Below are positions 45,996 through 56,135 of a stretch of 64,000 nt of DNA, piece after piece. This DNA is from Bog-159 sp963843255. Its GTDB lineage: Bacteria > Acidobacteriota > Terriglobia > Bryobacterales > Bryobacteraceae. Below the pieces are notes generated by a model that was given only the letters and a program-made list of their open reading frames with translations, ran no database searches and was not told where the DNA came from. How positions within the stretch are numbered: position 1 is the stretch's first letter; the number at the start of each line of letters is the position of its first letter. The stretch is taken from contig CAWJJQ010000002.1 of the NCBI GenBank assembly GCA_963843255.1, positions 806,001 through 870,000 on the forward strand, read 5' to 3'. The position numbers and the translations under genes are program-made.

Positions 45996-48900
45996 TCACG
46001 CCACGGAGACTTCTTCGAGTTTCAGCGGTCCGAGATCGATCGGATCGGGATACGCCACTGTGCCGTAACCGCTGAGCCGCAGATAGCAATCGCCGCCTTC
46101 GTCCACCAAATAGACTTCGTAAGTTCCATCCTCCGCGCCAGGAACGGCTATGGCCGAGAGGCGGCCGCCTGCTGGGAGCGGAGATGCGCCCATGGAGACC
46201 CGGGTAATTTGCCCCGGCAACCCCATGCGGCTGTGACGGGCCACTTCCCACAAGGCAGCCGTCTGGAAGCCCAACTCGATCGCCCGCGGATCGATGGCCA
46301 GCGGCGCCTCGGGCGGTTGGTGATGGACCGGCAGAGTCGCGGCCATTAGGCCCGTGGCGTGGCGGTCGCCGATCCAGGCACGCTCCAGCACCTGGTACGC
46401 CGGACCGTGGAAGAAGACACGGTAGATATCGCCTGAGTCGAGTGGCGCGCCATCGGCTGCACCGAACTTCGGCGCCGCTACAGCCGTGGGCGGCTGCTTC
46501 GTCAGCCGGACCCGAGCGGTGAAGTGCGTGGTGAGCTGTGGCGAAGCTTGATTCGGCAGCGTACGGCTGCCGGACAGCCGGCAATCCGCCAGCACCGCGT
46601 CACCTTCCGCAAGAAAGTTCGCGTGGATGGTCAAGGTGCGCGGCTCCTGGTGATAGAACTTGAAGGGCGCCAGGAAATGCACGTCTTCAATGGCGGCGAT
46701 ATGCCATCCCGGCAGCAGGCTGCGGGCCGCTTCGGCGAAAGCTTCGATGCCCATCACTCCCGGCAGCACAGGCTTGCCGTCGATCTGGTGATCGAAGAGA
46801 AACGGCTGGATCTTCGGGTCAAGGGTGGTCTCGATGGTCAAACCACTATCAAGACTGAACCCCGTGACAGCGCCAATCATCGGGCCGATGGGGCCGGTTC
46901 CAGCCTTGATGTCCATGCCGCCGGTAGGGTCCCATTCGTTTTGCAGGATGCCGAGAGCCCGGGCGACCACGATCTCACCGCCCGTGTTTTCAGAGGTCAG
47001 CTCGCGCCGGATCCACGGAATGCCGGCCTCCGGCGGCAGCGTCTGGATGCCCGCACGTTCCATCATTTCTGGAATGGAGCCGCGGCTGGCCATGCCGATG
47101 CCGCCCCAGGCGGTCCAATCGATGACCAGACCACGGGTGTCCGGCCGCGCGGTGCGGAAGCTGGAAGCGATTTTCGCCAGCAAGTCGTTGGCTGAGCTGT
47201 AGTCGGACTGGCCGCCGTTTCCAAAACGGCCGGCGATCGAACTGAACGCCACTGTGGCCCGCAATGGCATGTCGCCGATGTGGTGCATGAGGTTGAACCA
47301 GCCGTCGGCCTTGACGTCGAAGACCAGGTCGAATTCGCGCGGGTCCTTCTCCGGCAGGAAGTGGCTGCGCTCGAGACCGGCGGCATGCAGCAGAACGTCG
47401 ATCCGCCCACTCTGTTCTCGCACCTGCGTGATGACCTTTCCTACGGCATCGGTATCGGTGAGGTTCAAGCTGAAGTAATGGGCAGTGCCTCCGGCCGTGC
47501 GCACGGCGTCAATGGCGCTCTTAGCAGCCTGCGCGCGCTCCAGGGCGGCCAGCTCTTTTTCGACCAGGGCGGGCGTGGCGCGCTCGCCGCGAGCTTTAAT
47601 CCGGGCGTGCAGATCGCGGACGAGCTCTTCTTTATGGTTCCGGAAGCGCTCGAGATCGGGGTTGTTGGGGTCGGGCGGCGGGGCCAGGTCGAGCAGGTAG
47701 AATGTCCCACCGGAAGCAGCGGCCAGATCGGCCGTAATGGCGGAAACAATACTACCGGCCGCGCCGGTAACCAGAAAGACAGTGTCCTTACCGAGGGTCA
47801 TGCCCGACGGGCTTTCGGCCATGGGACGATCTTCGAGGCCCACGGTCCAGCGCAAGTCGTTTTGGTAGCCGATTTCCACGGCGCCGGGATCGCGCAGGGT
47901 TTCCGCGATCAGGGCTTCGGCGATGTCCGCGGCGGAACGTCCGGCCTCGAAGTCGACAGCTTTGACGAGAGCTTCGGGGCGCTCCCGTTTGTAAGTTTTC
48001 GTGAAACCGGTGACGGCGCCGCCCATGGGAGCATGCGCGCCGGCCTCATCGTAACCGTGGCGGCCGCCCAGGCGGGTCGCCGAGAGCAGGAACGTCTCCG
48101 GTCCGGCGATCTGATCGTACAGCACTCGCATGGTGGCGTACAGCGATTTGACGCGGATGCGCAGCGCCTGCCGCCAGCCGGCGAGATCCATCGCGGCAAG
48201 GCTGCCTTCATCGTCGAGCGCGGGAAGCCAGTAGATCCCGTGGATGGTTTCGGCGGCCAACGCGCTGGTGTCCGGCGGGTCGGAGAGCAACTGCACCTCG
48301 ACACCCATCGCACGCAGGCGTTCGGCGAGGACGGCTGCTACGCCGCCTTTATCCGGCATGATGGCGACCCGGCGGCCCGCGGTCAATACGGCGCCAGTCG
48401 CCTTGCACATGCCGAGCGGCGGACGCACCAGCGAGATAGGAACACGGCGCGGAACCTCTACGGCGATGCGACCCGTGGGAGGCGTGGCGACGGCGGCGGG
48501 CGCCGCCGGTTGGCTGGCGGGTTGATCGGTACGGCGGTCATGCACGAATCGAATGACGTGGGCCAGCGTGGAGAAATCGCGCAGCTTCAGGTTCGGGTCG
48601 CGCGGGATATGATATTCGGCGCGGAGAGAGGAGAACAGATCGGCCTGCTTAACCGTGTCCACGCCTAGGTCGGCTTCCAAGTCCAAGTCCAGGTCCAGCA
48701 TTTCGGGCGGGTATCCCGTCTTGGCCGCAATCAGTTCCAGAACACGATCTTTGACCGGATCGCCCGATGGCGGCGCGGAGACAACAGTCAGGGGTGGGAC
48801 CGGCGCAGGCGGCGGAGGCGGCGCGGTGACTTGCGGTGCGGCGGCGGGCGGCGGCGGTGCCGGCTGGGGCGGGACCCGGTCAGGACGCCGGTCGTTGACG

Positions 48901-51900
48901 AACCGGATCACATGCGCCAGCGTGGGGAATTCGCGCAGCTTGAGGCTCGGATCGCGTGGGATATGGTACTCCGTGCGCAGCGTCGCCATCAGGTCGGCTT
49001 GCTTTACGGTGTCGACGCCCAAGTCGGCTTCCAGGTCCAGGTCCAGGTCGAGCATGTCGGACGGATAGCCGGTCTTCTCGGTGATCAAGGCCAGGATGCG
49101 ATCCTTTACGGGATCGCTCGCGGCGATCGGCGCTACCTCAACGACAGGAAATATTGGAGGCGATGGAGGCGCCACTGCAGCCAGATCTGGACGGCGATCG
49201 TGAACGAACCGGATCACGTGCGCCAGCGTGGGGAAGTCGCGCAGCTTCAGATTCGGATCGCGTGGAATCTGGTACTCCGCGCGCAGCGTAGCCATCAGGT
49301 CGGCTTGCTTTACGGTGTCCACACCCAGGTCGGCTTCCAGGTCCAGATCCAGGTCGAGCATATCGGCGGGATAGCCGGTCTTCTCGGTGATCAGGGCCAG
49401 GATGCGATCCTTCACGGGATCGCTGGCGGCGAACGGCGCTGCTTCAACGACAGGCGGCGGTGGAGGCGCCGCTGCAGCCAGATCCGGACGGCGGTCGTGT
49501 ACAAAACGGATCACATGCGCCAGCGTGGGAAATTCGCGCAGCCTAAGCTTGTCATCGCGCGCGATGCCGTACTCCTGCCGCACGGTGGCGAACAGGTCGG
49601 CCTGCTTGACCGTGTCCACGCCCAGGTCGGCTTCCATATCGAGATCCACGTCGAGCATGTCCGCTGGGTAACCGGTCTTTTCGGCGACCAGGGCCAGCAG
49701 GCGAACCTTCACCGGGTCGTCCGCTGGCGCCGCCTTCGGCTCGACGCGCGGCGCGGGCGGGGGAACTGCCGGCGCGGGCTTCTCCGCAGCCGCTGGTTTG
49801 ACCTCCAATGCTGGCACGGGCAATGCCGGCACGGGCCGTGGTTGCCTTTCAATAGCGGGCGCAGGCTTCGCCACTACAACGGGCTGTTCGCCGTTACGGA
49901 CGCGCAACGTGCGCTGCGCTACTTCCAACTCGGGCGCCGCATGGCCCGACATCCGTTCCAGCCAGGCATTCCACGTGCCGGTATCCGCTACCCGGTACGC
50001 CCACCCCAGGGTGTGGGGATTCCGTGGATGGATGCCGTCCGGCGAAGTCAGACGGTAAAGGGTCATGCTGATCTGCGAGCCGAAGCCCGCTCCCAGGCGC
50101 AGCGCGAACTCCACCGGATAAACGCCGCCCTTGGACAAATTGAGCTTGCCCAGCTCCGGATCGATTTCCTTGAAATTAGGAACCGGGGGAACGTGTCCGG
50201 TTTCCAGCGCCTTCACGGCCACGACATCTTCAATGCCAGTGCCCATGGCGTGCCCGGTAAAGCCCTTGGTGTTGGCGATGACGATGCCGTCCGCGGCTGC
50301 TCCGAACACGTGGCGAAGGGCGTGGATCTCAGCCGCGGCGCTGCCGCCACGCGCCGGCGTGTAAGTCTCATGAGACACGAAGACCATCCGCGAAGCGAGC
50401 TGATCGCGCCCCAACCCGCTGCGGGCTTCGGCCTGCGCGACCAGGCGCTCCATCACCTGGCAGATGTGGTCGACGTCCAGCCGCGTGCCATGGAAGGCGC
50501 TGTTGGCCGTGACCGCGCTCAGTAACTCGCAGATCGGCTGAATACCGCGTTCGCGGGCGGCCTCCCTGCTTTCAACTACCAGTGCCGCGGCGCCCATCCC
50601 CATGATCATGCCGTGGCGGCGACGGTCGAAAGGCGTGGCCGTCTCTTCCACCACAGCGTCGGTAGCGGCTGCTCCGCTGGCCAGGAAGCCCGCGCCGAAC
50701 CATTCGATGAGATGGTCCGAAGTGACATCGTCGGCGGAGATTACGATCACACGGCGGCAGCGGCCGGCCTGGATCCAGTCCTCCGCCAGGGACACCGCTT
50801 GCGTGGTGCTGGCACAGGCGGAGTTCAGTTGGGTGTTCGGACCGCGCGCGCCGATATACTCGGCAAACTGCGAGTGGCCCATCGACAACACGCGGAACAG
50901 GAAGCGCCGGTCGAAGGTGTAAGGCTCCTTTTCCAGCGCGAAGTGCAGCTCGTCGATGCGGCGCTCCATCTCCTGGCCGACCGTTGACCGTCCCTCCGGC
51001 TCGACCAGCCGGGCATACATGCTCTCCAGCATGGCCAACTGCTCGCGCCGCGCGCGGTCGGTGTGATAACGGGCGATCTCATCGGCAAGAGAATCGAAAC
51101 CGGGGAAGACCGAGGCACAGATCACGCCGGTGTCGTCGCGCATGGCTTCCGGCAGCGCCCACTGGTCGGGCAGCCGGGTGCCCCTGCTGGTGGTCTTGTA
51201 ACGCATCACCAGGGGGATGCCGGCATCCCGCATGGCGTCGAGGCCGGCGGCCATCGCCAGGCGCGTCACGCGATCGAGCGCGGCTACCCGGTCCGCCGAT
51301 ACGCCGAATTCCTTCTCCAGATCGAAGGCGCCGCCGCGGCCCGCCAGCTTGATGACATCCGCCAGGCCGTTGATCGGCTCGAATACCGGACCGCCCTTAT
51401 CGCTCTTCACCAGGCGGGTGATGTGTTTGTCCAGCATAGCGCGGCGGAATCGGGTGGAGATGATATCGATGAATTGTTCCCCGCCCAGAATCCGCGCGAT
51501 GTTGGCATCGTCGAAGATGTGGCCGCTACCCGGGAGGCCTAAGGCTGCTCCCGTAATCACCGGAACGGTGGCGCAGGGCGCGACCGGCCGCGCGGCTTCG
51601 TTCGTTGGACCTGCCTCCGCTTCTGCCCGCGGCGTTCCCAGTCCTGAAGCGTACAGCCCGCACAGTGCCTGGTTGAAAGCCGCTGCATCGTCGAACTTCG
51701 GATGATTGGTGAACAGAGCCAGCACGTCCGGGCGATCGCCGAGCACATCTTCCACGAAGCCGTGCAGAGCTTTCTTAGGCCCGACCTCCACGAAGACACG
51801 GGCGCCGGCACGATACAGCGTGTCGAGGCCCTTCACGAACTGCACGGGGGAGGAAATCTGCCGCCCCAGGATGTCCAACATCTGGGGCACCACGCCGGGG

Positions 51901-54407
51901 CCAGTCGGGTAGAATTCGCCGTTGACGTTCGCGACAACGGGCACGTGCGGGGATTCCAGGTGCATGCGCCCCAAGGTCTCGAGCAAGGGCCCGCTGGCGG
52001 GAGCCACTATTTTGGTATGGAAAGCATGGCTCACCGGCAGGGGAATCGCCTCATAGCCCGCCTTCTGGAACAGTTCGATGGCCTGCACGACAGATGCGCT
52101 CGCGCCGCCCACCACCGCTTGGCGGCCGCTGTTGATATTGGCGATCACCACATAGCCGTCGACCATCTTGAGAATACGTTCGATTTCGGCCAGCGGCGCA
52201 AAGACGGCTGCCATGCGCCCGTTGTCCGCCATCGAGATGCGGGTCATTTCGCGTCCGCGTGCGCTGACCGCTTCCAAAGCCTCGCCGAACGGCAGGGCGC
52301 CGGCGGCCACCAGAGCCCCGTATTCGCCCAGGCTGTGTCCCATGGTCATGTCGGGACGGATACCATGTTGGGCCAGTAACTCTGTGAGTGCCTGGTCGGC
52401 GGTCAAGACAGCAGGCTGTGTAATGGCGGTCTGGCGCAGATCGTTCTCCGCTTTGGCGACCAACTCCGCGGAAGCCGCATCCACGAATATGAAATCGCTA
52501 AGAGGTTTGCCCAACAGCGGCTTCATCACGCGGTCGGCTAGGGCAAAAGTCCTCGCCACGATGGGCTGCTCGGCCCGTAACGCGGCCAGCATGTTCACAT
52601 ATTGCGAACCCTGTCCGGTGTAGAGGAAAGCCACTTTGGGCGCGGCACCGCTTCCGCGGTAAATGCCTGGCGCGCGCAGCGCCTTCCACGCCGCAGGCTG
52701 ACGGGCGGCCAACGCCTTAATTGCCCGGGCGCATTTGCCGGCCAAGTCGGAAGCGTCGGTATAGTCGATGGCGATGCGTTCGGCCGCGTGCAAATCGGCT
52801 GCCGCCGGCGCACCCGGGGCGGGTAAACGGCCTCCGACCGCATCGCGCTCGATGGCGTTCAGGCGTTCGGCCAACGCGGCTTCCGTAGCTGCGCCGGCGA
52901 GCAGCGCGCCGCGCGATGATGCGGGCGCCTCGCGCGGCACATCGCCGACCGCTATCGAGCGCTTGCCGTTCCCGTTCAGCCGGTGGGGAATGTACTCCTC
53001 GAGCACCGCGTGAAAATTGGTACCGCCGAAGCCAAACGCGCTCACTCCGGCGCGACGAACGCCATCGGCGCCGGCAGCCGTCCAGGGCCGCAGCTCGCCG
53101 TTGACATAGAGCGGCGAATGGGAGAAGTCGATGTCCGGGCTGGGACGCTTGCAATTCACGCTCGGGGGTAGGACCTTGTCACGCAATGCCAAAGCCGTCT
53201 TAAGCAACCCGGCCGAACCGGCAGCGCCTTTCAAATGGCCGATATTGGATTTCACAGAACCCAGGGCAACCGATTCCTTGGGGAGATGGAAGCCGCCCAG
53301 CACCTCCGTGAAACTCTGCACCTCCACCCTATCGCCGACGCGCGTGGACGTGCCATGCCCTTCGATCAGCGTGGCGGTGGCCGGCGACAAGCCGGCATTT
53401 TCCCAGGCACGCTCGACGCACAACTTTTGGCCGGCGGGATTCGGCGCGGTGATTCCCTTCCCTTTTCCATCGCTCGAACCGCCGATGCCGCGCAGCACGG
53501 CGTAGATCCGGTCGCCGTCGCGCTCCGCGTCGGCCAGCCGCTTCAGGATGAAGATCACGGCGCCTTCGCCCATGACGAAGCCGTCCGCTCCTTCCGCGTA
53601 GGGACGCGTGCCGGTAGCCGAAAGCGCGCCGATCTTGCAGAACTTGATGAACGTGGAGGCGCCCATGTTGCGATCGATGCCGCCGGTGATGGCCACGTCG
53701 AAATCTTTCTGGATAAGACCCTCCGTCGCGGCACTGATGGCGGCCATGGCGGAGGCACAAGCGGCGTCGGTCACGAAATTGGGGCCGTGCAGGTTGTACA
53801 CGTTCGCGATCCGGCCGGCGATGCAGTTGGCCAGTTCGCCGGGCATGGAGTCTTCAGTAATCTCGGGCAGCAGTCCGGCGATGCCCTGATGCAGTTCGCT
53901 GGTGATATCGCGGCGCAGCGCTTCCGGCAGTGCGGCGAAGCTGGTGCTCTCGCTCAGCTCGCGGGCATACTCGGGAAACTGGGCGCGCAGAGCCGTGCGG
54001 TAATGCATCTCGCCGGCCATGGCGCTGCCCAGAATGACGGCGGTACGGTCGGTGTCGAGCGGGCGCCGCGGATAGCCGTAATCTTCCAGCGCTTCGCGCG
54101 TACAGGCAATCGCCCACTTCTGGGCTATGTCCATGGCGTCGGCGACCCGCGGCGGAATCGCCATGCGCCACTTCAGAGGCTCCCAGGAGAACTCGCGCAC
54201 CCAGCCGCCGATTTTGGAGTATGTTTTGTCCGGTGCGGCGGGGTCGGGATCGTAGTACAGCACCGGATCCCAACGATCCGGCGCGACTTCTGTGATGCTG
54301 TAGCGGCTGGATTTTACGTTCTGCCAGAAAGCTGCCACATTGGGTGCATCGGGCAGAACCGCACCCGTCCCCACAATGGCGATCGCTCGCAACGCCGTGT
54401 CGTGCAT
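45996..54407 (-). CDS. PUFA-synthase-like megasynthase: KS-AT-KS-ACP4-KR-DH
   Basis: 2803 aa. Domains by residue: KS1 (~5-455; active-site C217 in DAACASA, HGTST and NIGHLKG histidines), AT (~590-900; GQGSQ, S692 in GHSLGEYG, FHTK histidine), KS2 (~930-1480; C1198 in NSACAST, SHETYTP and TGHAMGTG histidines, a full triad), four tandem ACPs (~1560-1955), KR (~1990-2450; VTGAAGS cofactor loop, Ser in FSSIAG, Y2403 in SDYSSAN) and a C-terminal double-hotdog DH (H2540 in FDHQIDGKPVLPG). All four ACPs read LGVDTVKQ, with Thr (1599, 1698, 1800, 1918) where Ser is expected. No ER or thioesterase. RBS AAGGAG before ATG 54407. Architecture resembles PfaA-type secondary lipid synthases. It stands between an acyl-CoA dehydrogenase and a phosphopantetheinyl transferase. 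The product cannot be named. Confidence 0.93.
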   Translation of the reverse strand: MHDTALRAIAIVGTGAVLPDAPNVAAFWQNVKSSRYSITEVAPDRWDPVLYYDPDPAAPDKTYSKIGGWVREFSWEPLKWRMAIPPRVADAMDIAQKWAIACTREALEDYGYPRRPLDTDRTAVILGSAMAGEMHYRTALRAQFPEYARELSESTSFAALPEALRRDITSELHQGIAGLLPEITEDSMPGELANCIAGRIANVYNLHGPNFVTDAACASAMAAISAATEGLIQKDFDVAITGGIDRNMGASTFIKFCKIGALSATGTRPYAEGADGFVMGEGAVIFILKRLADAERDGDRIYAVLRGIGGSSDGKGKGITAPNPAGQKLCVERAWENAGLSPATATLIEGHGTSTRVGDRVEVQSFTEVLGGFHLPKESVALGSVKSNIGHLKGAAGSAGLLKTALALRDKVLPPSVNCKRPSPDIDFSHSPLYVNGELRPWTAAGADGVRRAGVSAFGFGGTNFHAVLEEYIPHRLNGNGKRSIAVGDVPREAPASSRGALLAGAATEAALAERLNAIERDAVGGRLPAPGAPAAADLHAAERIAIDYTDASDLAGKCARAIKALAARQPAAWKALRAPGIYRGSGAAPKVAFLYTGQGSQYVNMLAALRAEQPIVARTFALADRVMKPLLGKPLSDFIFVDAASAELVAKAENDLRQTAITQPAVLTADQALTELLAQHGIRPDMTMGHSLGEYGALVAAGALPFGEALEAVSARGREMTRISMADNGRMAAVFAPLAEIERILKMVDGYVVIANINSGRQAVVGGASASVVQAIELFQKAGYEAIPLPVSHAFHTKIVAPASGPLLETLGRMHLESPHVPVVANVNGEFYPTGPGVVPQMLDILGRQISSPVQFVKGLDTLYRAGARVFVEVGPKKALHGFVEDVLGDRPDVLALFTNHPKFDDAAAFNQALCGLYASGLGTPRAEAEAGPTNEAARPVAPCATVPVITGAALGLPGSGHIFDDANIARILGGEQFIDIISTRFRRAMLDKHITRLVKSDKGGPVFEPINGLADVIKLAGRGGAFDLEKEFGVSADRVAALDRVTRLAMAAGLDAMRDAGIPLVMRYKTTSRGTRLPDQWALPEAMRDDTGVICASVFPGFDSLADEIARYHTDRARREQLAMLESMYARLVEPEGRSTVGQEMERRIDELHFALEKEPYTFDRRFLFRVLSMGHSQFAEYIGARGPNTQLNSACASTTQAVSLAEDWIQAGRCRRVIVISADDVTSDHLIEWFGAGFLASGAAATDAVVEETATPFDRRRHGMIMGMGAAALVVESREAARERGIQPICELLSAVTANSAFHGTRLDVDHICQVMERLVAQAEARSGLGRDQLASRMVFVSHETYTPARGGSAAAEIHALRHVFGAAADGIVIANTKGFTGHAMGTGIEDVVAVKALETGHVPPVPNFKEIDPELGKLNLSKGGVYPVEFALRLGAGFGSQISMTLYRLTSPDGIHPRNPHTLGWAYRVADTGTWNAWLERMSGHAAPELEVAQRTLRVRNGEQPVVVAKPAPAIERQPRPVPALPVPALEVKPAAAEKPAPAVPPPAPRVEPKAAPADDPVKVRLLALVAEKTGYPADMLDVDLDMEADLGVDTVKQADLFATVRQEYGIARDDKLRLREFPTLAHVIRFVHDRRPDLAAAAPPPPPVVEAAPFAASDPVKDRILALITEKTGYPADMLDLDLDLEADLGVDTVKQADLMATLRAEYQIPRDPNLKLRDFPTLAHVIRFVHDRRPDLAAVAPPSPPIFPVVEVAPIAASDPVKDRILALITEKTGYPSDMLDLDLDLEADLGVDTVKQADLMATLRTEYHIPRDPSLKLREFPTLAHVIRFVNDRRPDRVPPQPAPPPPAAAPQVTAPPPPPAPVPPLTVVSAPPSGDPVKDRVLELIAAKTGYPPEMLDLDLDLEADLGVDTVKQADLFSSLRAEYHIPRDPNLKLRDFSTLAHVIRFVHDRRTDQPASQPAAPAAVATPPTGRIAVEVPRRVPISLVRPPLGMCKATGAVLTAGRRVAIMPDKGGVAAVLAERLRAMGVEVQLLSDPPDTSALAAETIHGIYWLPALDDEGSLAAMDLAGWRQALRIRVKSLYATMRVLYDQIAGPETFLLSATRLGGRHGYDEAGAHAPMGGAVTGFTKTYKRERPEALVKAVDFEAGRSAADIAEALIAETLRDPGAVEIGYQNDLRWTVGLEDRPMAESPSGMTLGKDTVFLVTGAAGSIVSAITADLAAASGGTFYLLDLAPPPDPNNPDLERFRNHKEELVRDLHARIKARGERATPALVEKELAALERAQAAKSAIDAVRTAGGTAHYFSLNLTDTDAVGKVITQVREQSGRIDVLLHAAGLERSHFLPEKDPREFDLVFDVKADGWFNLMHHIGDMPLRATVAFSSIAGRFGNGGQSDYSSANDLLAKIASSFRTARPDTRGLVIDWTAWGGIGMASRGSIPEMMERAGIQTLPPEAGIPWIRRELTSENTGGEIVVARALGILQNEWDPTGGMDIKAGTGPIGPMIGAVTGFSLDSGLTIETTLDPKIQPFLFDHQIDGKPVLPGVMGIEAFAEAARSLLPGWHIAAIEDVHFLAPFKFYHQEPRTLTIHANFLAEGDAVLADCRLSGSRTLPNQASPQLTTHFTARVRLTKQPPTAVAAPKFGAADGAPLDSGDIYRVFFHGPAYQVLERAWIGDRHATGLMAATLPVHHQPPEAPLAIDPRAIELGFQTAALWEVARHSRMGLPGQITRVSMGASPLPAGGRLSAIAVPGAEDGTYEVYLVDEGGDCYLRLSGYGTVAYPDPIDLGPLKLEEVSVA
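48560..49720 (-). repeat. Four tandem ACP-coding repeats
   Basis: Within the megasynthase gene, four units spaced ~297, 306 and 354 bases encode near-identical ACP domains separated by Pro/Ala-rich linkers (PAPPPPAAAPQ type). The blocks around LGVDTVKQADL are almost identical at DNA level for the middle two, which points to recent duplication or gene conversion. Confidence 0.85.
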
Positions 54408-54448
54408 AATTGCTCCTTAAGAACTTGGTTTGGCTAAAAGAGACGCCG

Positions 54449-56125
54449 TCAGGCAGCTGGCGCCACACGCTTGGCCGCACGCCCGTAGAGCACGTCGGCC
54501 ACATAATCCATATCCGCCATCAGGCCGGCCTGCGCGCGATGAATGGCGGGCAGGCCCAAGGCGGTCTCGAAACCGGTGATTTCCGCGTCTGCAACGCCTC
54601 CCGATCCGGCGATCCAGCGCAACCCATCGGCAGCCACCTTGAGGGACGCCTCGCGGGCAAAGATCCGGCTGACCGCGGCCAAGGCCGGCGCGTCGAACCG
54701 CTGATTGGCTTTTTCGTGGAGCTTGCCATCGGCCGTGGCCGCCGCGCGCCGGGCCAGGCAGGCCGCCGATTCGGCGAAGGCGATCCACTCTCCCAGGCGG
54801 AGCAGAATGTGCTGGTGGCGCGTCAGTCGCCCCACCCGGGATCGTTCCATGATTTCCGCCAGCGCGTGCAGGGCCAGCGCGGCGGTACCTGCGCCCACTT
54901 CCGGGTGGCGCGCGTGCAGCGACTCGCACTCGCGCGCCTGGGCGTGATAGTGCTGCCCGCGGGTTTTCAGGTGAAGCTGCCAGCGGTCGCGGCTGATGGT
55001 CAACTCCATGATCTCGGAGGTCCCTTCGTAAATGGTGGTGATGCGCACGTCGCGCTTGATCTTCTCCACCATGTACTCGTGGGTGTAGCCGTACCCGCCC
55101 AAAGCCTGTATGGCCGCGTCGGCGGCCAGGTTTCCGGCTTCGGTAGACATGTACTTGGCGATGGCGCCTTCGGTATTGAGGCTGCCTTCGCCGGCATCGA
55201 TCCGGGTGGCCGTCTCTTCAATAAAGGAGCGTCCGGCCTCCAGACGAACCACGTGCGGCACAATCAGCTTGTGAGTGTATCCCTGCTTTTCGGAAAGCGG
55301 GCCGCCGGCCTGGATGCGCTTGGAAGAATAAGGTAGGGCGCGATCCACGGCGGACCATCCCGCGCCCAGGCCGAACGCCGCCACCATCAAACGCGTATAA
55401 CCGAAGACCGCCTGCGCCTGGTTCAAGCCCTGCCCTTCCACGCCGCCAATCAGCCGGTCGGCAGGCACATAGACGCCATTCAGCGCTAGCGCCGCGGTGT
55501 TGCTCAAACGGATGCCGTGTTTGTCTTCCGGCTCGTCGTGCGCAAAACCCGGCGTGCCCTTTTCGACGATGAACCAACTGGGGCCCGATACCGTATTAGC
55601 CAGCACCGTATAGGCATCCGCAATGCCGCCGTTGCTGATCCACTGCTTGCTGCCGTTGATCGTGTAGCCCACCACCTGATCGTTTTCGACGACTCGGTCC
55701 GCGGTGGTCTGCAGGGCGCCCAGATCGCTGCCGGCGTCCGGCTCGGTAGCGCCGTAGGCAAACAGGATGCCTTCCTCGGCAATGCGCGTCAGCCAGGTCT
55801 TCTTCTGCTCCGGCGTGGCGCCCACCGTGATCGGGTCGCTCCCCAGAAAAGTGGCGAGCACTGCCGTCGCCACTCCCAGATCGATCCGGGCCATCTCCTC
55901 GCAGATGCAGTAGACGTCGAACGCCCCCCCGCCCATGCCGCCGTACTCTTCGGGGATGAACAGAAGCTGTATCCCCAGCTTGTCGGGGCTGCACATGCTG
56001 CGCACGATTTCGAGTGGGCATTCGTCGCGCTCGTCCAGCTTGATCAATTCCTCGTCCGGCAGACGCTTTTTGGCGAAATCCCGCAGCGATTTCAGGCTTA
56101 ATTTCAAGGTCTTCTTGGCGATCAT
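54449..56125 (-). CDS. Acyl-CoA dehydrogenase with long C-terminal extension
   Basis: 558 aa flavoprotein. The N-terminal helical domain contains FIPEEYGGMGGG; the middle has FAYGATEPDAGSDLGA and KQWISNGG, which bind FAD; the C-terminal helices include QALGGYGYTHEYMVEKIKRDVR and the catalytic E367 in YEGTSEI. After the normal family end (~390) there is a ~165-aa helical extension, as in VLCAD-like and ETF-linked enzymes. It passes electrons to ETF, and etfA/etfB are directly upstream. The ATG at 56125 has AAGGACG eight bases away. Its place just before the megasynthase suggests a desaturation or reduction step on a carrier-bound or CoA-bound acyl chain. Confidence 0.93.
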   Translation of the reverse strand: MIAKKTLKLSLKSLRDFAKKRLPDEELIKLDERDECPLEIVRSMCSPDKLGIQLLFIPEEYGGMGGGAFDVYCICEEMARIDLGVATAVLATFLGSDPITVGATPEQKKTWLTRIAEEGILFAYGATEPDAGSDLGALQTTADRVVENDQVVGYTINGSKQWISNGGIADAYTVLANTVSGPSWFIVEKGTPGFAHDEPEDKHGIRLSNTAALALNGVYVPADRLIGGVEGQGLNQAQAVFGYTRLMVAAFGLGAGWSAVDRALPYSSKRIQAGGPLSEKQGYTHKLIVPHVVRLEAGRSFIEETATRIDAGEGSLNTEGAIAKYMSTEAGNLAADAAIQALGGYGYTHEYMVEKIKRDVRITTIYEGTSEIMELTISRDRWQLHLKTRGQHYHAQARECESLHARHPEVGAGTAALALHALAEIMERSRVGRLTRHQHILLRLGEWIAFAESAACLARRAAATADGKLHEKANQRFDAPALAAVSRIFAREASLKVAADGLRWIAGSGGVADAEITGFETALGLPAIHRAQAGLMADMDYVADVLYGRAAKRVAPAA

Positions 56126-56135
56126 CTCAACGTCC

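Noticed and set aside
48831..50525. Long plus-strand open frame opposite the megasynthase ACP/KS2 region
   Set aside because: It is the complement of a coding region in a GC-rich gene, has no recognisable motif and mirrors the ACP repeats. Several similar antisense frames over the same gene were rejected for the same reason.
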